A stretch of 64,000 bases of DNA from SURF-28 sp034521465. Lineage in GTDB: Bacteria > Bacteroidota > Ignavibacteria > Ignavibacteriales > Melioribacteraceae. Below, in pieces: positions 1-10,809 of the stretch. Within the stretch, counting starts at the first letter, position 1; every line of letters begins with the position of its first letter. Under the pieces are notes generated by a model that searched no databases, was not told the DNA's origin, and saw only the letters and a program-made list of their open reading frames with translations. The stretch covers positions 1-64,000 of the forward strand of contig JAXHMN010000011.1 of assembly GCA_034521465.1 (NCBI GenBank). The letters run 5' to 3'. A program made the position numbers and the translations under genes.

Positions 1-53
1 AACTTTTGAAAGAAGAAAAGATACCGTTGTTGAGAAGGTAGTAAAAATGAAAG

Positions 54-70
54 TGTACAGTCACTGTACA
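54..70. repeat. 17-bp perfect palindrome
   Basis: The arms TGTACAGT and ACTGTACA flank a single central C, giving a perfect inverted repeat just upstream (on the + strand) of the tRNA terminator. Its size and symmetry resemble a dimeric repressor operator, but no start codon or promoter could be tied to it. Function unknown. Confidence 0.5.
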
Positions 71-87
71 GTAAATTCTGCTAGATA

Positions 88-118
88 CAAAAAAAACCGC
101 CTGAAATCAGACGGTTTA
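88..118 (-). terminator. Rho-independent terminator after tRNA-Thr
   Basis: Read on the minus strand, AAACCGTCTGA pairs with TCAGGCGGTTT (one G-U pair) and is followed by a run of T. It lies about 20 bp past the 3' end of the minus-strand tRNA-Thr and is the natural terminator of that transcript. Confidence 0.75.
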
Positions 119-140
119 TTGTGTTTTTGGGCTGTAATTG

Positions 141-213
141 AGCTGGCGAACGGACTCGAACCGCCGACCGGCTGATTACAAATCAGCTGCTCTACCAACT
201 GAGCTACGCCAGC
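141..213 (-). tRNA. tRNA-Thr (anticodon TGT)
   Basis: A 73-nt cloverleaf on the minus strand. The acceptor arms GCTGGCG (213-207) and CGCCAGC (148-142) pair over 7 bp with discriminator T at 141. The D-arm region reads TAGCTCAGTTGGTAGAGCA. The anticodon stem GCTGA/TCAGC encloses loop TTTGTAA, placing TGT at the anticodon. The T loop is TTCGAGT. CCA is not encoded. The T stem contains two G-U wobble pairs. A terminator hairpin follows at 88-118. Confidence 0.95.
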
Positions 214-410
214 TTATAAGTATTAAATAACTCAAAAACTTATTTGTTTCAATTGCTTAAAGAACAGTTCAAATTTAAGTCCGCCTTTGGCGGGCTACGC
301 CAGCATTTTTGAAGAACTCAAATCTAATATAATTTCCAAATCTACGCAAGAAACTATCAATAAATTTATTTAGTTATATATTTGTAATATGAAATTAATC
401 AAAGGATGTT
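214..410. other. Intergenic region with small GC hairpin and tRNA-end echo
   Basis: No coding potential seen. It holds a short hairpin CCGCC-TTT-GGCGG at 281-293, immediately followed by GCTACGCCAGC (294-304). That 11-mer is identical to the end of the tRNA-Thr gene at 203-213. It may be a decayed tRNA fragment, an insertion scar or chance. Confidence 0.4.
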
Positions 411-753
411 ATGAACTCCTACACAAATTAAAGTTGAAAATAAAAATCTGCTAATTAAAGTGGGATGACAATACTACAAGTTCGCATTTCGCTGAAGTAT
501 TTACGGGATGAATGTCCTTGTGCAAACTGCAAGGGTGAAACCATTCTTTTGAAAACGATACGTGCCACCCAAACAAAACAAAAATTTACAGGGGCGATAT
601 GACATAAAAAATATTGAAGTTGTTGGGGGCTATGCTGCAAAAATTTCTTGGGGTGACGGACATAATACCGGAATATATAGTTGGCAATACTTGCAGACTT
701 TAGCCGAGGACGAAGACAAAGGTGAATCCCACAATTATAAACCGTTGTTATAG
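411..753 (+). CDS. DUF971 domain protein (frameshifted)
   Basis: A small protein of about 112 residues of the DUF971 family (the N-terminal domain type of gamma-butyrobetaine hydroxylase, also stand-alone in bacteria near Mrp/ApbC-type genes). Role unproven. The family hallmarks are visible but lie in four frames: an N-terminal strand IKVENKNLLIKWDD (421-470), the LRDECPCANC cysteine motif (around 500-530), and the C-terminal GGYAAKISWGDGH and TGIYSWQYL segments (640-705). Removing one base near 415, 460, 491 and 562 restores a single frame starting at ATG 411 (AAAGGA upstream). All four changes are one-base surpluses. The stop at 751-753 abuts the ATG of the next gene, suggesting translational coupling. 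Four indels in 340 bp could mean decay, but every conserved residue is kept, so sequencing error is more likely. Confidence 0.7.
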
Positions 754-1510
754 ATGCTGAGTAAAAATGCTATAAAATATTATTCAACCTTACTCAATAA
801 AAAGTACCGCGACCGTGAACGAAAATTTATAGTTGAAGGGAAGCGTTTACTTGAAGAAGCTCTTAACAGCAAGTTTGATCCCGAATTAGTTGTGGTCACA
901 CAGAGTTATTTCGATGAGAATGAAGCAGAGGTTGGAAGGATAAGTCAACAAGCTAAAACAGAAATTGTAAAAGAAGTTGACTTCAAACGATTATCCGATA
1001 CAAAAAGTCCGCAAGGAATATTGGGAGTTTTTTCTAAGGGACAGATTAATTTTGTGTTTGAACCAAAAACAAATTTTGTGTTGGCTTTGGAAAATATTTC
1101 CGATCCCGGTAATCTTGGAACAATAATCCGAAATGCTGATTGGTTTGGTGTTTCTGAAATTCTATTAAGTGAAGACTGTGCGGATTTGTTTAATCCAAAA
1201 GTTTTACGTGCTTCTATGGGTTCGGTTTTTCATGTTGATCTTTCGGACAATAGTGATTTTTATTTGGAAATTGAAAACATGAAAAAGAACGGTTACAAAA
1301 TTCTTTTAGCTGATATGACCGGCGAAAATATTTACGATTATAAAAAAAGTAAAAAAGTTATTCTTGTTTTAAGTAATGAAGCTCATGGTCCAACTCAGAG
1401 CATTATCAGATTTAGCCGACAATAAGTTAACCATACCTAAAAAAGGAACAGCCGAATCGCTAAATGTTGCAAGCGCTTCGGCTGTTCTTTTAAGTGAATT
1501 GACTAAGTAA
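754..1510 (+). CDS. TrmH/SpoU-family RNA 2'-O-methyltransferase (one frameshift)
   Basis: A SPOUT-superfamily methyltransferase predicted to methylate ribose 2'-OH of rRNA or tRNA with S-adenosylmethionine. The N-terminal substrate-binding region (residues 1-100) carries the usual RDRERKFIVEGKRL motif. The knotted catalytic domain has motif 1 NISDPGNLGTIIRNADWFG (about 115-133) and motif 2 SNEAHGP (about 208). Motif 3, IPKKGTAESLNVASA, is in another frame after about 1411. Dropping one T in GATTTAGCC restores it and moves the stop from 1425 to 1508-1510. Without the repair the protein would lose its knot and cofactor site. It starts directly after the DUF971 stop. The exact RNA target cannot be told from sequence. 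Confidence 0.85.
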
Positions 1511-1530
1511 TTATTTACTCCACTGCAGTA

Positions 1531-4500
1531 CTACTTTATTAGAATCATCTTCTTAGTATCAACAAAGTTTTTACCGTCAATACCTTGTGCGTTTATTCGG
1601 TAGAAATATATTCCGCTGCTTAAGGTATTCTTAGAATCAAATGATACAGAGTAACTTCCCGCATTCATTCTTTCATCCGCAAGTACTTCAACAACTTGTC
1701 CGAGAATATTATAAACAGAAATATTCACATCCGCATTAACCGGCAGCCCGAACTTAATTGTTGTTGATGGGTTGAAAGGGTTAGGGTAGTTTTGACTAAG
1801 TTCAAATGTTTTCGGAATCTGATCACCTGCTTCTACACTTGAAGCACCGTCAGGAGATACACTTATAACTACATCATCAATATAAACGCCATCAGCATTA
1901 CCGTCACTATCTGTTGAGAGGCGGAATCTTATTCTAACATCATTAAATTCTGCACCGGTGTATTCACTTATATCAACAGTTCGCTTAGTAAAGAAAATGA
2001 AATTTTGTGTAACTGCGTCTAATGTAGTCCAACTCGATCCACCATCCGAGCTGATTTCGAATAATAATGAATCAGCACTAGAAGAGAGTTGAGTTCTCAA
2101 TTGGTAAGATATTTCACCGGCTTTGTAGAGTGAAAGATCAAACGGCATGTTATACATTACCCAGGTATTGCTGTTATTTTCATAAGAACCAATCGGGCTG
2201 TCGGAAAGTGAATAACTTCCGGTTTTACTGGTTGTGCTTAATCCCCAATTAGCATCACCTGTCCAATCAAAAAACGGCAGTTCAAAATCATCAACTACTT
2301 GGGTTGAATCAATTGTGTATGTTACAGTATCCGAAACAGTAGTGTTTGCATTTGAAGAAACATCGCTTGCAGAAAAATAATAACTTACTTGATCACCAAA
2401 GTTTAACGGTTGCTCGAAAGAAAATGAACCACTGTAAAGATCATCACCAATATTTGTTAGTACTTCTGAGTTTAGAGATTCATCATTTACCCAATAATTG
2501 AGTAATGCTTCTGCTGGATCAATAGCAAAGTTATCAGTGAATTCAGCAGTTAATTCGTATGGATCTATTCCATATCTGTTAATAGAATTTCTGAGCGGAT
2601 TACTTACAACATTAACCTGTGGGGCAACAAGATCAGCTCCAACATAAAATGATTTGCTTTCAGTAAGTACATTATCACCACCAGCGGCTACAATGTTAGC
2701 AAAATACATAACATCGGTTCCTTCCGGTTGACCGGGGATCGTAGCTGTATAAACTCCACCACCATCGTTTGTCATGTCAATTGATTCGTAAGGTACTTCA
2801 CCGTCAGTATCATAAAATAGTCTAACTGTATTTAATGTTGTTTCTGTATTCACAGTTAAAGTAACATCAATATCTGTCTCGGTTTCTTCGGTATCCATAA
2901 CATCTTCCAGATCATAATCTATACCGGAAAACCAATTGATAATTCTTTTCATTATTAATCTTCTGTCATCATCGTCAGTAAGGGCTTCATATCCGCCGAA
3001 ACCGAAATAGACTAACTGGTAATCTCCGTCGTAACGAATTGCGCCGGCTGTTCCTTTATTGTAATTGAATACCGGGACTGCTCCGTCAAGTCCTTCAATT
3101 TCATCGGGATATTGACTTGAGCTAGCTCTTCTTATTTGGAAGATCGGAGTTTCTGTAATGCCATTGGAAATTGGGTCACCGTCAATGCCGAAAATACTGC
3201 TTTCACCTGCGTCATCAGCAATGTAACTAGCTTTTAGATAATTCTCGAAAAAATCAACATCAACATTGTCGCCGCTTTCATTTAGCTCCCAGCCAATATC
3301 TTGACCGGAAGTAAATAACGAACCGCCGTTATCAAGATATTGAGCAATTGCCGCTCTATCAGAAGCGGTTAAGCTTGGGAAATTCCATTCACACGCCCAG
3401 ACAACAATTTTATAATCACTTAGCATTTCGTAGGTGATTTCAGTGTTTATTCTGTGAACGTAATCGAAGGCGATATTTCTATCGCTAAAATCATCTCTGT
3501 AAATAGAGCTGAAATCAAACTCACCGTCGTTTGCCTCTTCAAAATCGGCTACAAAAAGTAGCTGTGGCGCTATACCAAGTTGGAATGTAATAGTTTGATC
3601 AACTCCGGTACCGGTAAAGTTAAGTTCCATTTCAACTGTTGATGGGAAACCTTCTTCATCAACAGAAATTGAAAATACAATGGTTTCTTTTGAGCTTACG
3701 GTATCAAGGATACTAGCTATATTTGAAATTGTAGCATTCCCATCATCAACCGGTAACAGGCCAATCGGTTGTTGCTGAAAGATTTACATTAATGTTATTG
3801 CCTGCGCCCCAACGGTTTTCGACTGTAACTTCAACGTCTGCTTGTTCTCCTGGTTCAAGTACACCATTTCCGTTGCCGGATGTTTCAGTTACATTAAGAC
3901 TGCTCATGCGGAATCTTGGTAAGGGCGTTACAAGATCACCAAGTGCATTTGCAGCGTCAACTCTTCCGGTTCCAAGTAAACCAATATAAGATGGATTTTC
4001 TGCGTCAATATTTACAGCAGTCTCAACAACTTGAGTGTAAAGTTCAACTACATCGAGGGCAGGGTATTTAGCTTTAACCAAACCCGCAACAGAAGCGACA
4101 AGCGGGCGCTGCCATCGAAGTACCGTTGAAACGAGCATACTTACCACTGTAAAAATTGGATGGTTCAACAACCGTGCTTAATATACTAGAACCCGGAGAT
4201 GAAACGTCAATATAGTCACCATAATTTGAAAAAGATGACCTGCCATCATCGGGGTCGAGAGAAGCTACTGAGATTGTCCAATCTTGTGAATCCAAGTGCA
4301 GAAGGATTTTGATTATTGGAATTACCTGCGGATTCTATAACTAATACTCCATTTAGAAATGCATAGAAAGCGCCTTCAATAATTGTTTGTCCGCTGTTAC
4401 CATAACTTAAGTTTGCAACATGCGCGCCGTTATCGGCAGCATAGATGAAAGCTTGAGCCATAAAGCTAGAATTGCCATAACCGTTACCGTCGTTTGCTTG

Positions 4501-5298
4501 CCAGCCAATTCTTAAAGGCATTACACTTGCGCCTGAAGAAACAGAAGCAATTCCAACCGAGTTGTTAGTATGTGCAGCGGAAATACCTGCTACGTGAGAA
4601 CCGTGCCCGCCGAAATCCATAGGATCATTATCAGGATCAGTTCCGTCTTCATCCGGTACTGCATCCGTATCACCGTTACCTTCTCGGCCATCAACAAAGT
4701 CCCAACCTCTAATATCATCGATATAACCATTACCATCGGTATCTGTTCCATCCAGAACTTCATCATCATTACTCCAGATAACCCCTGCAAGGTCTTCATG
4801 ATCCCAATCTACGCCGCTATCTATAACAGCAATTATTACAGATGAATCGCCAAACTGATCATCCCATGCTTGCGGAGCGGATACTTGAGGAAGATGCTGC
4901 TGGGACGAATACATAGGATCATTCGGCTCAGCATCTGCTCTATTAATGTAAACCGGTTCGGCATATTCTACGTTTGGGTCTTTGCTTAATCTATTTGCTA
5001 AACTGAAAATATCTGTCGCTTTTGATACTTGATACTCAAAAACATTATTAAGATTGAGTAATTGTTTTACTTCAGTATTTTTAGCTTTATTAAAAATTTG
5101 TTCCTCTGCTTGTAGTCCGTATTGACTACTTAATTGTACTTTAGCAGATTTATTAACCGAACCATAGCTGTCAACTTTTTTATACTTGACAATAATTTTG
5201 CCCGGTTCAATTAATTGATCCTGTTGCTGCTGCGCCGGATCGAGCGCAAAGATGTATGTTGTCAATAAGAGTAGTACTGTTACTATACGAAGCATCAT
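1531..5298 (-). CDS. Secreted subtilisin-like S8 peptidase with type IX sorting domain (three frameshifts)
   Basis: A secreted serine endopeptidase of about 1250 residues. In order: signal peptide (1-19), I9-like propeptide ending YAEPVY, S8 catalytic domain, long beta-rich region with a MAM/jelly-roll-like segment (about 2000-2300), and a C-terminal Por/type IX sorting domain (SQNYPNPFNPSTTIKF to KKMILIK). The triad is present: Asp160 in AVIDSGVDW, His232 in GHGSHVAG, Ser in NGTSMAAP (codon at 4116-4118). The frame breaks near 4290, 4095 and 3740, and each is repaired by deleting one base (TT, CCC and GG runs). The ORF pieces are 4246-5298, 4074-4295, 3746-4171 and 1531-3630. It probably digests external protein and is anchored to or released at the surface by T9SS. 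The start is the first ATG, ahead of a typical signal peptide. Confidence 0.85.
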
Positions 5299-5312
5299 GC
5301 CTCCTTTAATGA

Positions 5313-8174
5313 TTATTTAATGAATAACATTTTTTTCGATTCAATAAAATCGCCCGCTTCAATCCTGTAGAAGTAAACACCGCTGGAAAGTTGATCGCCG
5401 TAATTATTTGTTCCATTCCAGTCAACACTGTATGCACCGGTGTTAATTTCTTTTGAAAGAAGTGTCTTAACTTCCTGCCCTAAAATATTATAAACTTTTA
5501 AACTCACAAAACCACTCTGCGGAATTGTGAATTTTATTGTTGTACTCGGATTAAAAGGATTAGGATAATTTTGTGATAATGAATACTTTGTCGGAAGGGT
5601 ATCCTCTATATCTTGAACATCACTTAATATGTCACCTTCGGGAGTCGGAAGCTTTTCAGTTGTGTAAATACGGAACTCTCCCGCATCAAGTGTTAATGTC
5701 ATGTTAACATCTGTAACTTCAATACTATCGCCGGAAAAATAATCATACCACCAGCCGGTGTCTTGAAATATTCCGGACGTGGTTCTTTGTGCAACATCAA
5801 AGTTGCCGATGATGTTAACATTCATCGATTCGTGATTCAATCTAATTCTTTTCACAGGATTTGATAGCACCGAGGATAAAATCATCAGTGTGAAATGCTT
5901 CATAGTTCGTCGTAACTTTATAAGTGCATTAAAAGTTTTATAAAGTTTTACTGCTGTTTACGTTATCAAGGTAATCCCATTTAATTGGTTTTTCACCGAC
6001 TACGAATCATTGTAATCGATAGAATAATCGTAGCCGAGTTCACCGAATTGCCAAATCATTTTTGGACCGGGTATAGTAAAGAAAAAAGCGCCGGCTAATT
6101 TAACTCTTTGAAGTGCTACATTTAGTTTTGTAATGTCATAATCACCACTTGAATTACCGTATTGAAGATTTTTATACATTAATCTGTTCCTCATCGTGAC
6201 TTTCCATATAACCTACTAAGATGAGGATCGTTCCAACTGCGCTGCTTGTAAGAGATAGAACCGAAATCTGATTTGTTGTTGTCGTGATAACCCATCGTTG
6301 CTTCATTGTAATTATAATTTAGATTACCCCACAAAAGCATTCCGTAATCAGACAATTCTTTTTCTTCATTGTTTTCCGTCAGGTGCTCAAGTATTACATA
6401 TGCATCGGATTCAACGGACCAAATATGATCTGCGTAATCCTTTAGTATTGCAATACGAGATGCATCGTAAGCCACAGCCATCACCTGACTTATTAGTAAA
6501 TCCTTTAGTAAAGTCAAATCTAAAACCATCAAATTTATATTCGGTCAACCGAATGTTCGAGCACTCTTTTCAAAAGGTTTTTGTAAGCTGACTTTGATGA
6601 TTAAAGTCAGCACCCAACAAAAAACGAACGGTTAGGAGAGCGTACATTGAAACTAAGGATTACCTCTTCCATTATTATTTCACCAGTTTGATTATCGTAC
6701 CGTTCAAATAAAGTTGCACCATAGGATTTTGACCAAAATGCATGATTTAAGTACGATATCCAATATACGGCGATACCTTCTTGCATGACAAGCATCAATG
6801 AAATTTCTTAAGTCGAATCTCGGTACCGTAATACTTATCAGGCGCAAAATGAAAACTGGGATTGTAGCCCCAACTACTGTTCCCCTCGAATTCAGAGTAC
6901 CGGCATCAATTCAACAGCATTTAATACCAAGCGACTGTCTAAGTAATCTAAGTGTGTCAATTAATGTTTCATAACTGTGTGTTGATACAAAATCTCTAAT
7001 CGAGCAATTCATAAATGACAAGTTTTTCTTTAGAAGGTCTATCGAAATTTTCTACTTCCCAATCGAAATTTTGTTTGGCTGTTTGCAGCACAGAAACAAT
7101 ACCATCAGTTTTACTTGATGGATAGGGTTTGAGATCAGGATAGACTGACTCCGGAATGAACGAATCATTCCAAGGATCTAAAACTTTTTCCGTATATGGA
7201 TCGGCGATTTTAATCTCTCCGTCAACAAAATATTGAAATGCATATTCTTGACCAACATTTAGATCTTCTACAGTTAACCAATAACGTGCTCCGTCAGTTG
7301 ATCTTTTCATGTGGTAGTTGGGATCAATTTCCCATTTGGTAAAATCTCCGATAACATATACGTAATCTTTATTTGCGGCATAGAGAACAAGTGTGGTTGT
7401 TCTATCGTCATCGTGGTAGTTAATCCCGTCTATAACATCTGCTGGTGGATCTTCAACAACAACTTCAGGATTCACATAATAATAAAACGAGTCGACTACA
7501 TTAATTTCAAAATCAGTTGTGCCAACTACTTTAATCCACTCTTTGTATGTATCAGCGGTTATGTTTGCCGTAATTGTGTCAGCAGTAGTTGTGTGAATAA
7601 GTTCTTCGCCAACATAGAGTTTAAGAGTGTCTGTTATGGAAGATCCGACTGCAGTTACTGGAAAAACTTCATTAAGCTCAGCTTTATACGGTCTTTCGGA
7701 AGGCACAACAATATTGACGCCGGTTCGCAGTTCGATAAATAAATCAGAATTACCATCGCCTTTTCCTTCACGTGTCCCATCAGCATTTCTAAAAACAAAT
7801 GCGAGATGTGTTATTTCATCGGAAGCATCAATTGGTTTTTCCGATGGTGCATTTGAATAATAGTCAAAGACAGAAGGAGAGATAACAAACTGGTAAAGAT
7901 CATCCCCAATTTTAGTTAATTTATATCTGTCGTCGTTATTCAGCCATTGAGGTGCAGCATACCAATCGCTATTACTGCTGCTATTGGCAAGTAATACTCC
8001 CGTATGTGCATAAACGGTTCCGGAAAATCCGGCTAAACCTGCATTCCCTTTAGTTGCATCAAATGTTATTGTTACTGCGCTGTCTTCGGTGAAGTAAACC
8101 GGTTCCCAAGTAAGAATTTGTGATTTGAGGGTGACAACAAAAAATATGAATAAAAATAAAATCTTAGTTTTCAT
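5313..8174 (-). CDS. Secreted GH13 alpha-amylase-family enzyme with type IX sorting domain (multiple frameshifts)
   Basis: A glycoside hydrolase family 13 enzyme of about 950 residues. It has a signal peptide (1-19), a beta-rich N-terminal module, and a CBM48/E-set-like module (VYVIGDFTKWEID, about 275-350). A broken (beta/alpha)8 catalytic region spans 7000-6000, and a C-terminal type IX sorting domain (SQNYPNPFNPSTTIKF) ends at 5313. All three catalytic acids can be found across frames: nucleophile Asp in DGFRFDF (codon 6513-6515), acid/base Glu in AYVILEHL (6386-6388) and stabilising Asp in SHDEE (6193-6195). Region I LNHAFW is near 6740. At least five frame changes fall between 7010 and 5900. 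It lies 14 bp upstream of the S8 protease, and the sorting domain shows the same destination. Substrate (starch or glycogen type alpha-glucan) is inferred from family. Confidence 0.8.
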
Positions 8175-8243
8175 TGAGTGCCTTTCGTATTCGAGTTATA
8201 AAATTATCTGCAATAGTTGAACAAAATAATGTGGAAAAAGATT

Positions 8244-10241
8244 CTAATCAAGGAATTCCCACGTGAACCCTATTCTTAAGCCACGCGGCTGAACCGGGTA
8301 ATAAGGAATGAGATAGTATTGAGCATCAAACAAATTTTCGAAGGCAATATAGATAGTTGCCCTTTCTTGAATAGTTCCGGCAAGAAAGAAGTCGAATTGA
8401 TAAGCTATATTTGTATTACTTGCTTCATTCACCCCAATTAAATTATTACCATTAATATCGTGGAATGCTCTATTAAAAGTTTCAAAATCATATGCTGCAA
8501 ACTTACGTTCTGAATAAAATTTATAATTAATCCCGGTTTTCAAATCTAAGTTTTGATTAAATAGAGTGTCAACATAATATAAACCGCCGAAGGATGTAAA
8601 TCTCGGAATTGTCGGGTCGGCTAATGCTGATTCATCAAAATAATATGAGTTGTTGCTCAACAATTTTATCTTCCATAGACGAAAGTCCACCTTAAAGTTT
8701 AGCCCCGATCGAGCAAACTCTCCAATGATATTATTATTAATCGTCGAACTAGCATAAGCAACATTTATGGTGTCCGCCGCCGCAAAGATATAATCATCCT
8801 GCTTCAGATTAAAATATGATAAACTTAGTTTCCCGAACTGAGTTCTGTTAACTATTGCTGCCTCGATGACCGTTACATCTGTTGTTGTGTTGATTATGTT
8901 TGATGGTCTTTCAAATTTTGAAAATCCGGCAAATAACGAAAAATATTTATTGACGTTTAAAGAAACATTACCGCCAAATCCAAATAGACCGGTTCCGTCA
9001 TAATCGGAGAGTTTTATAAAGAAGGAAGGTGTTAAAAATTTGTCGAATAAGTTAATCTCTAATTTCGAACCAACCGACCAGAAGTTCATATCTCTAAAAA
9101 AGTCATCACGTTCAATTTCGAACTTTGTTTTTTCATATCGTGCAAGAAATTGCAAATTGAATTTGTCGAATATGATTCTTTGATCCACTGAAGCGCCGTA
9201 AGTTTTATAAGCATTATCATTTATAATTTTATGAGTTAATGAATCTATGGAAAGTTCATTTTGTCTAAACTCGTTCAATTGATCTTGATAATAAATTGAA
9301 ACATCACTGTAACTAAGCGAATCAATTTTAATAATTGTCTTTGCAAACAAATTGTGTCTCGTATCTCTGTGATATCTATCTTCGTAATTAACAGCGGCAA
9401 GAATATTATCATAAAGTAAAGCGGGAGTTTCTCTCACGTTTACGCCGCCGTTTAGATCAACGTTTAATCTTGCATGATCGTACCCAATTATAAAGTTAAT
9501 GTTATTGTTTAATAAATATCTTACGCGCGTATTGAAAAGCCAGTTGCTCACTTCAGAGTTATCAAAGCGCGCATCGGTACTTTGGTTTGTAACTTGAAAC
9601 GAAACATTTACTTTATTAAAAGGATAAGCGCTAAACATACCGTCAACAATACCTTCGTTCTCAGGTCCTTGATAAAACGAAATTCGTGAGTAGGGACGAG
9701 GATCGACTTTTAATCTTGTGTTAAAATTTACAGATACCGGGTTGTTAATTGAGCTGTAAAAAAATCCGGTTGATAAACTAGCCAACTCAATTGAATCTAA
9801 TGAAGCAGCTTGAATAAGATTTAGATCCAATGAATTATGAAATCTATTATTTGTTGGTACTCCATTTTGAAGATATGAGATATCAGAAAATCCAAAACCA
9901 AAAAGATAAACCTCGCTCGGTGTACCGACTGTACCAAAGTCAGCCAGATAACCAAAGTTCATGTGATTAAAAAGATCCCCTGTAAATCGATGATCGGTTC
10001 TCCTGATTTGTGTTCTGTTGAAATCAGCTTTTTCCGGTTTGTCTTGAATAAAACCTTTTATTTCAATTGGTTTGAGTGTGTCTCTGGGGATAGGAATATC
10101 TAACGAATCAATTGCCGCAGCGGTTGTATCGGTTTTCAGCGAATCATTAATCGAGATTGAATCTTGTGCAAACAGATTTAATGCAGATATCTCAATTGAG
10201 ATAAGAAAAAAAAATAAAATTAGAATAATAGGTTTAATCAT
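8244..10241 (-). CDS. TonB-dependent receptor-like outer-membrane barrel
   Basis: A predicted outer-membrane protein of about 665 residues. The N-terminus has a clear signal peptide when started at ATG 10241 (MIKPIILILFFFLISIEISA). The open frame extends to 10376, but that extra 45-residue stretch has no signal-peptide logic and was excluded. Residues about 75-190 resemble a plug domain (GFGFSDISYLQNGVP). The remainder alternates polar and aromatic residues as in transmembrane beta-strands and ends in a terminal strand, LRIGFTWEFLD. No DUF4480/CarboxypepD-like SusC prefix or clear TonB box was seen. Being upstream of the secreted amylase, it may take up the products, but the ligand is unknown. 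Confidence 0.7.
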   Translation of the reverse strand: MIKPIILILFFFLISIEISALNLFAQDSISINDSLKTDTTAAAIDSLDIPIPRDTLKPIEIKGFIQDKPEKADFNRTQIRRTDHRFTGDLFNHMNFGYLADFGTVGTPSEVYLFGFGFSDISYLQNGVPTNNRFHNSLDLNLIQAASLDSIELASLSTGFFYSSINNPVSVNFNTRLKVDPRPYSRISFYQGPENEGIVDGMFSAYPFNKVNVSFQVTNQSTDARFDNSEVSNWLFNTRVRYLLNNNINFIIGYDHARLNVDLNGGVNVRETPALLYDNILAAVNYEDRYHRDTRHNLFAKTIIKIDSLSYSDVSIYYQDQLNEFRQNELSIDSLTHKIINDNAYKTYGASVDQRIIFDKFNLQFLARYEKTKFEIERDDFFRDMNFWSVGSKLEINLFDKFLTPSFFIKLSDYDGTGLFGFGGNVSLNVNKYFSLFAGFSKFERPSNIINTTTDVTVIEAAIVNRTQFGKLSLSYFNLKQDDYIFAAADTINVAYASSTINNNIIGEFARSGLNFKVDFRLWKIKLLSNNSYYFDESALADPTIPRFTSFGGLYYVDTLFNQNLDLKTGINYKFYSERKFAAYDFETFNRAFHDINGNNLIGVNEASNTNIAYQFDFFLAGTIQERATIYIAFENLFDAQYYLIPYYPVQPRGLRIGFTWEFLD

Positions 10242-10391
10242 TTTTTTACGAGATATATTCGTCAAAAATAACCATAAAAATTTTGAGTACCAAAGTAGAG
10301 ATTCGTACATAAGTGTCACTTTTTGATGCCTCTGAAGTCTGCCCCCGGTAAGGATTTCCTCTAATGTATTCGGCAAATAAAATTAAGCAAT

Positions 10392-10420
10392 TTGTTAAAA
10401 AAGATTTTTTTTATTAATAA
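10392..10420 (+). promoter_or_regulatory. Sigma70-like promoter of HU
   Basis: TTGTTA (10392-10397) and TAATAA (10415-10420) are separated by exactly 17 nt and lie about 55 bp ahead of the HU start. A strong Shine-Dalgarno, GAGGAGGG, follows just before the ATG. The spacing supports a conventional sigma70-type promoter, though AT-rich sequence makes chance matches possible. Confidence 0.5.
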
Positions 10421-10475
10421 AAATGTTTATTTTCATAGGTAACCTAATCATTAATTAATAGAGGAGGGAGAAACA

Positions 10476-10760
10476 ATGGCAAAATCAATGACTAAAGCCG
10501 ACATTGTTGATCACATAGCAAAAAATGTTGGTACAACAAAAAAACAAGCTAATGACTTTTTGGATACTTTTGTTAACTTAGCTTACAAGCAAGCAAAAAA
10601 TGAATTTACAATCCCGGGTTTAGGTAAAGTTTCTGTTGGTAAAAGAAAAGCCAGAATGGGAAGAAATCCTCAAACCGGCGAATCTATCAAGATTCCTGCT
10701 TCAAAAGTATTGAAATTCAAATTTGCTAAAGCAGCTAAAGATGCAGTTGTCAAAAAGTAA
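10476..10760 (+). CDS. HU-family DNA-binding protein
   Basis: A 94-residue nucleoid protein of the HU/IHF family that binds and bends DNA as a dimer. The N-terminal helices (MTKADIVDHIAKNVGTTKK) and the dimer core are followed by the beta-arm signature IPGLGKVSVGKRKARMGRNP (about 47-66), whose RNP tip inserts into the minor groove. The length matches the family. The start is set by a strong GAGGAGGG ribosome-binding site. It is monocistronic: its own promoter (10392-10420) precedes it and a terminator hairpin follows at 10784-10809. Confidence 0.95.
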   Translation: MAKSMTKADIVDHIAKNVGTTKKQANDFLDTFVNLAYKQAKNEFTIPGLGKVSVGKRKARMGRNPQTGESIKIPASKVLKFKFAKAAKDAVVKK

Positions 10761-10783
10761 CTAACTTAAATATTGGTACAAAG

Positions 10784-10809
10784 GAACCCGTCACTTGGCG
10801 GGTTTTTTT
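10784..10809 (+). terminator. Rho-independent terminator of HU
   Basis: ACCCG pairs with CGGGT across a loop of about 8 nt, followed by seven T. It lies 24 bp after the HU stop. The terminator overlaps the 3' end of the convergent membrane-protein gene, so the hairpin also encodes its last codons. Confidence 0.8.

Noticed and set aside
1..60. Possible 3' end of a + strand gene (LLKEEKIPLLRR then stop at 39-41)
   Set aside because: Only about 12 residues are visible and another frame is equally open; nothing can be recognised.
4570..4845. + strand open frame of 91 codons
   Set aside because: Lies opposite the S8 catalytic domain and has no ribosome-binding site or domain.
7311..7742. + strand open frame of 143 codons
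   Set aside because: Shadow of the GH13 N-terminal region; composition is Cys/Ile-rich and unlike the neighbours.
10242..10376. N-terminal extension of the TonB-receptor-like protein
   Set aside because: It would place 45 residues before a clear signal peptide; ATG 10241 is better.
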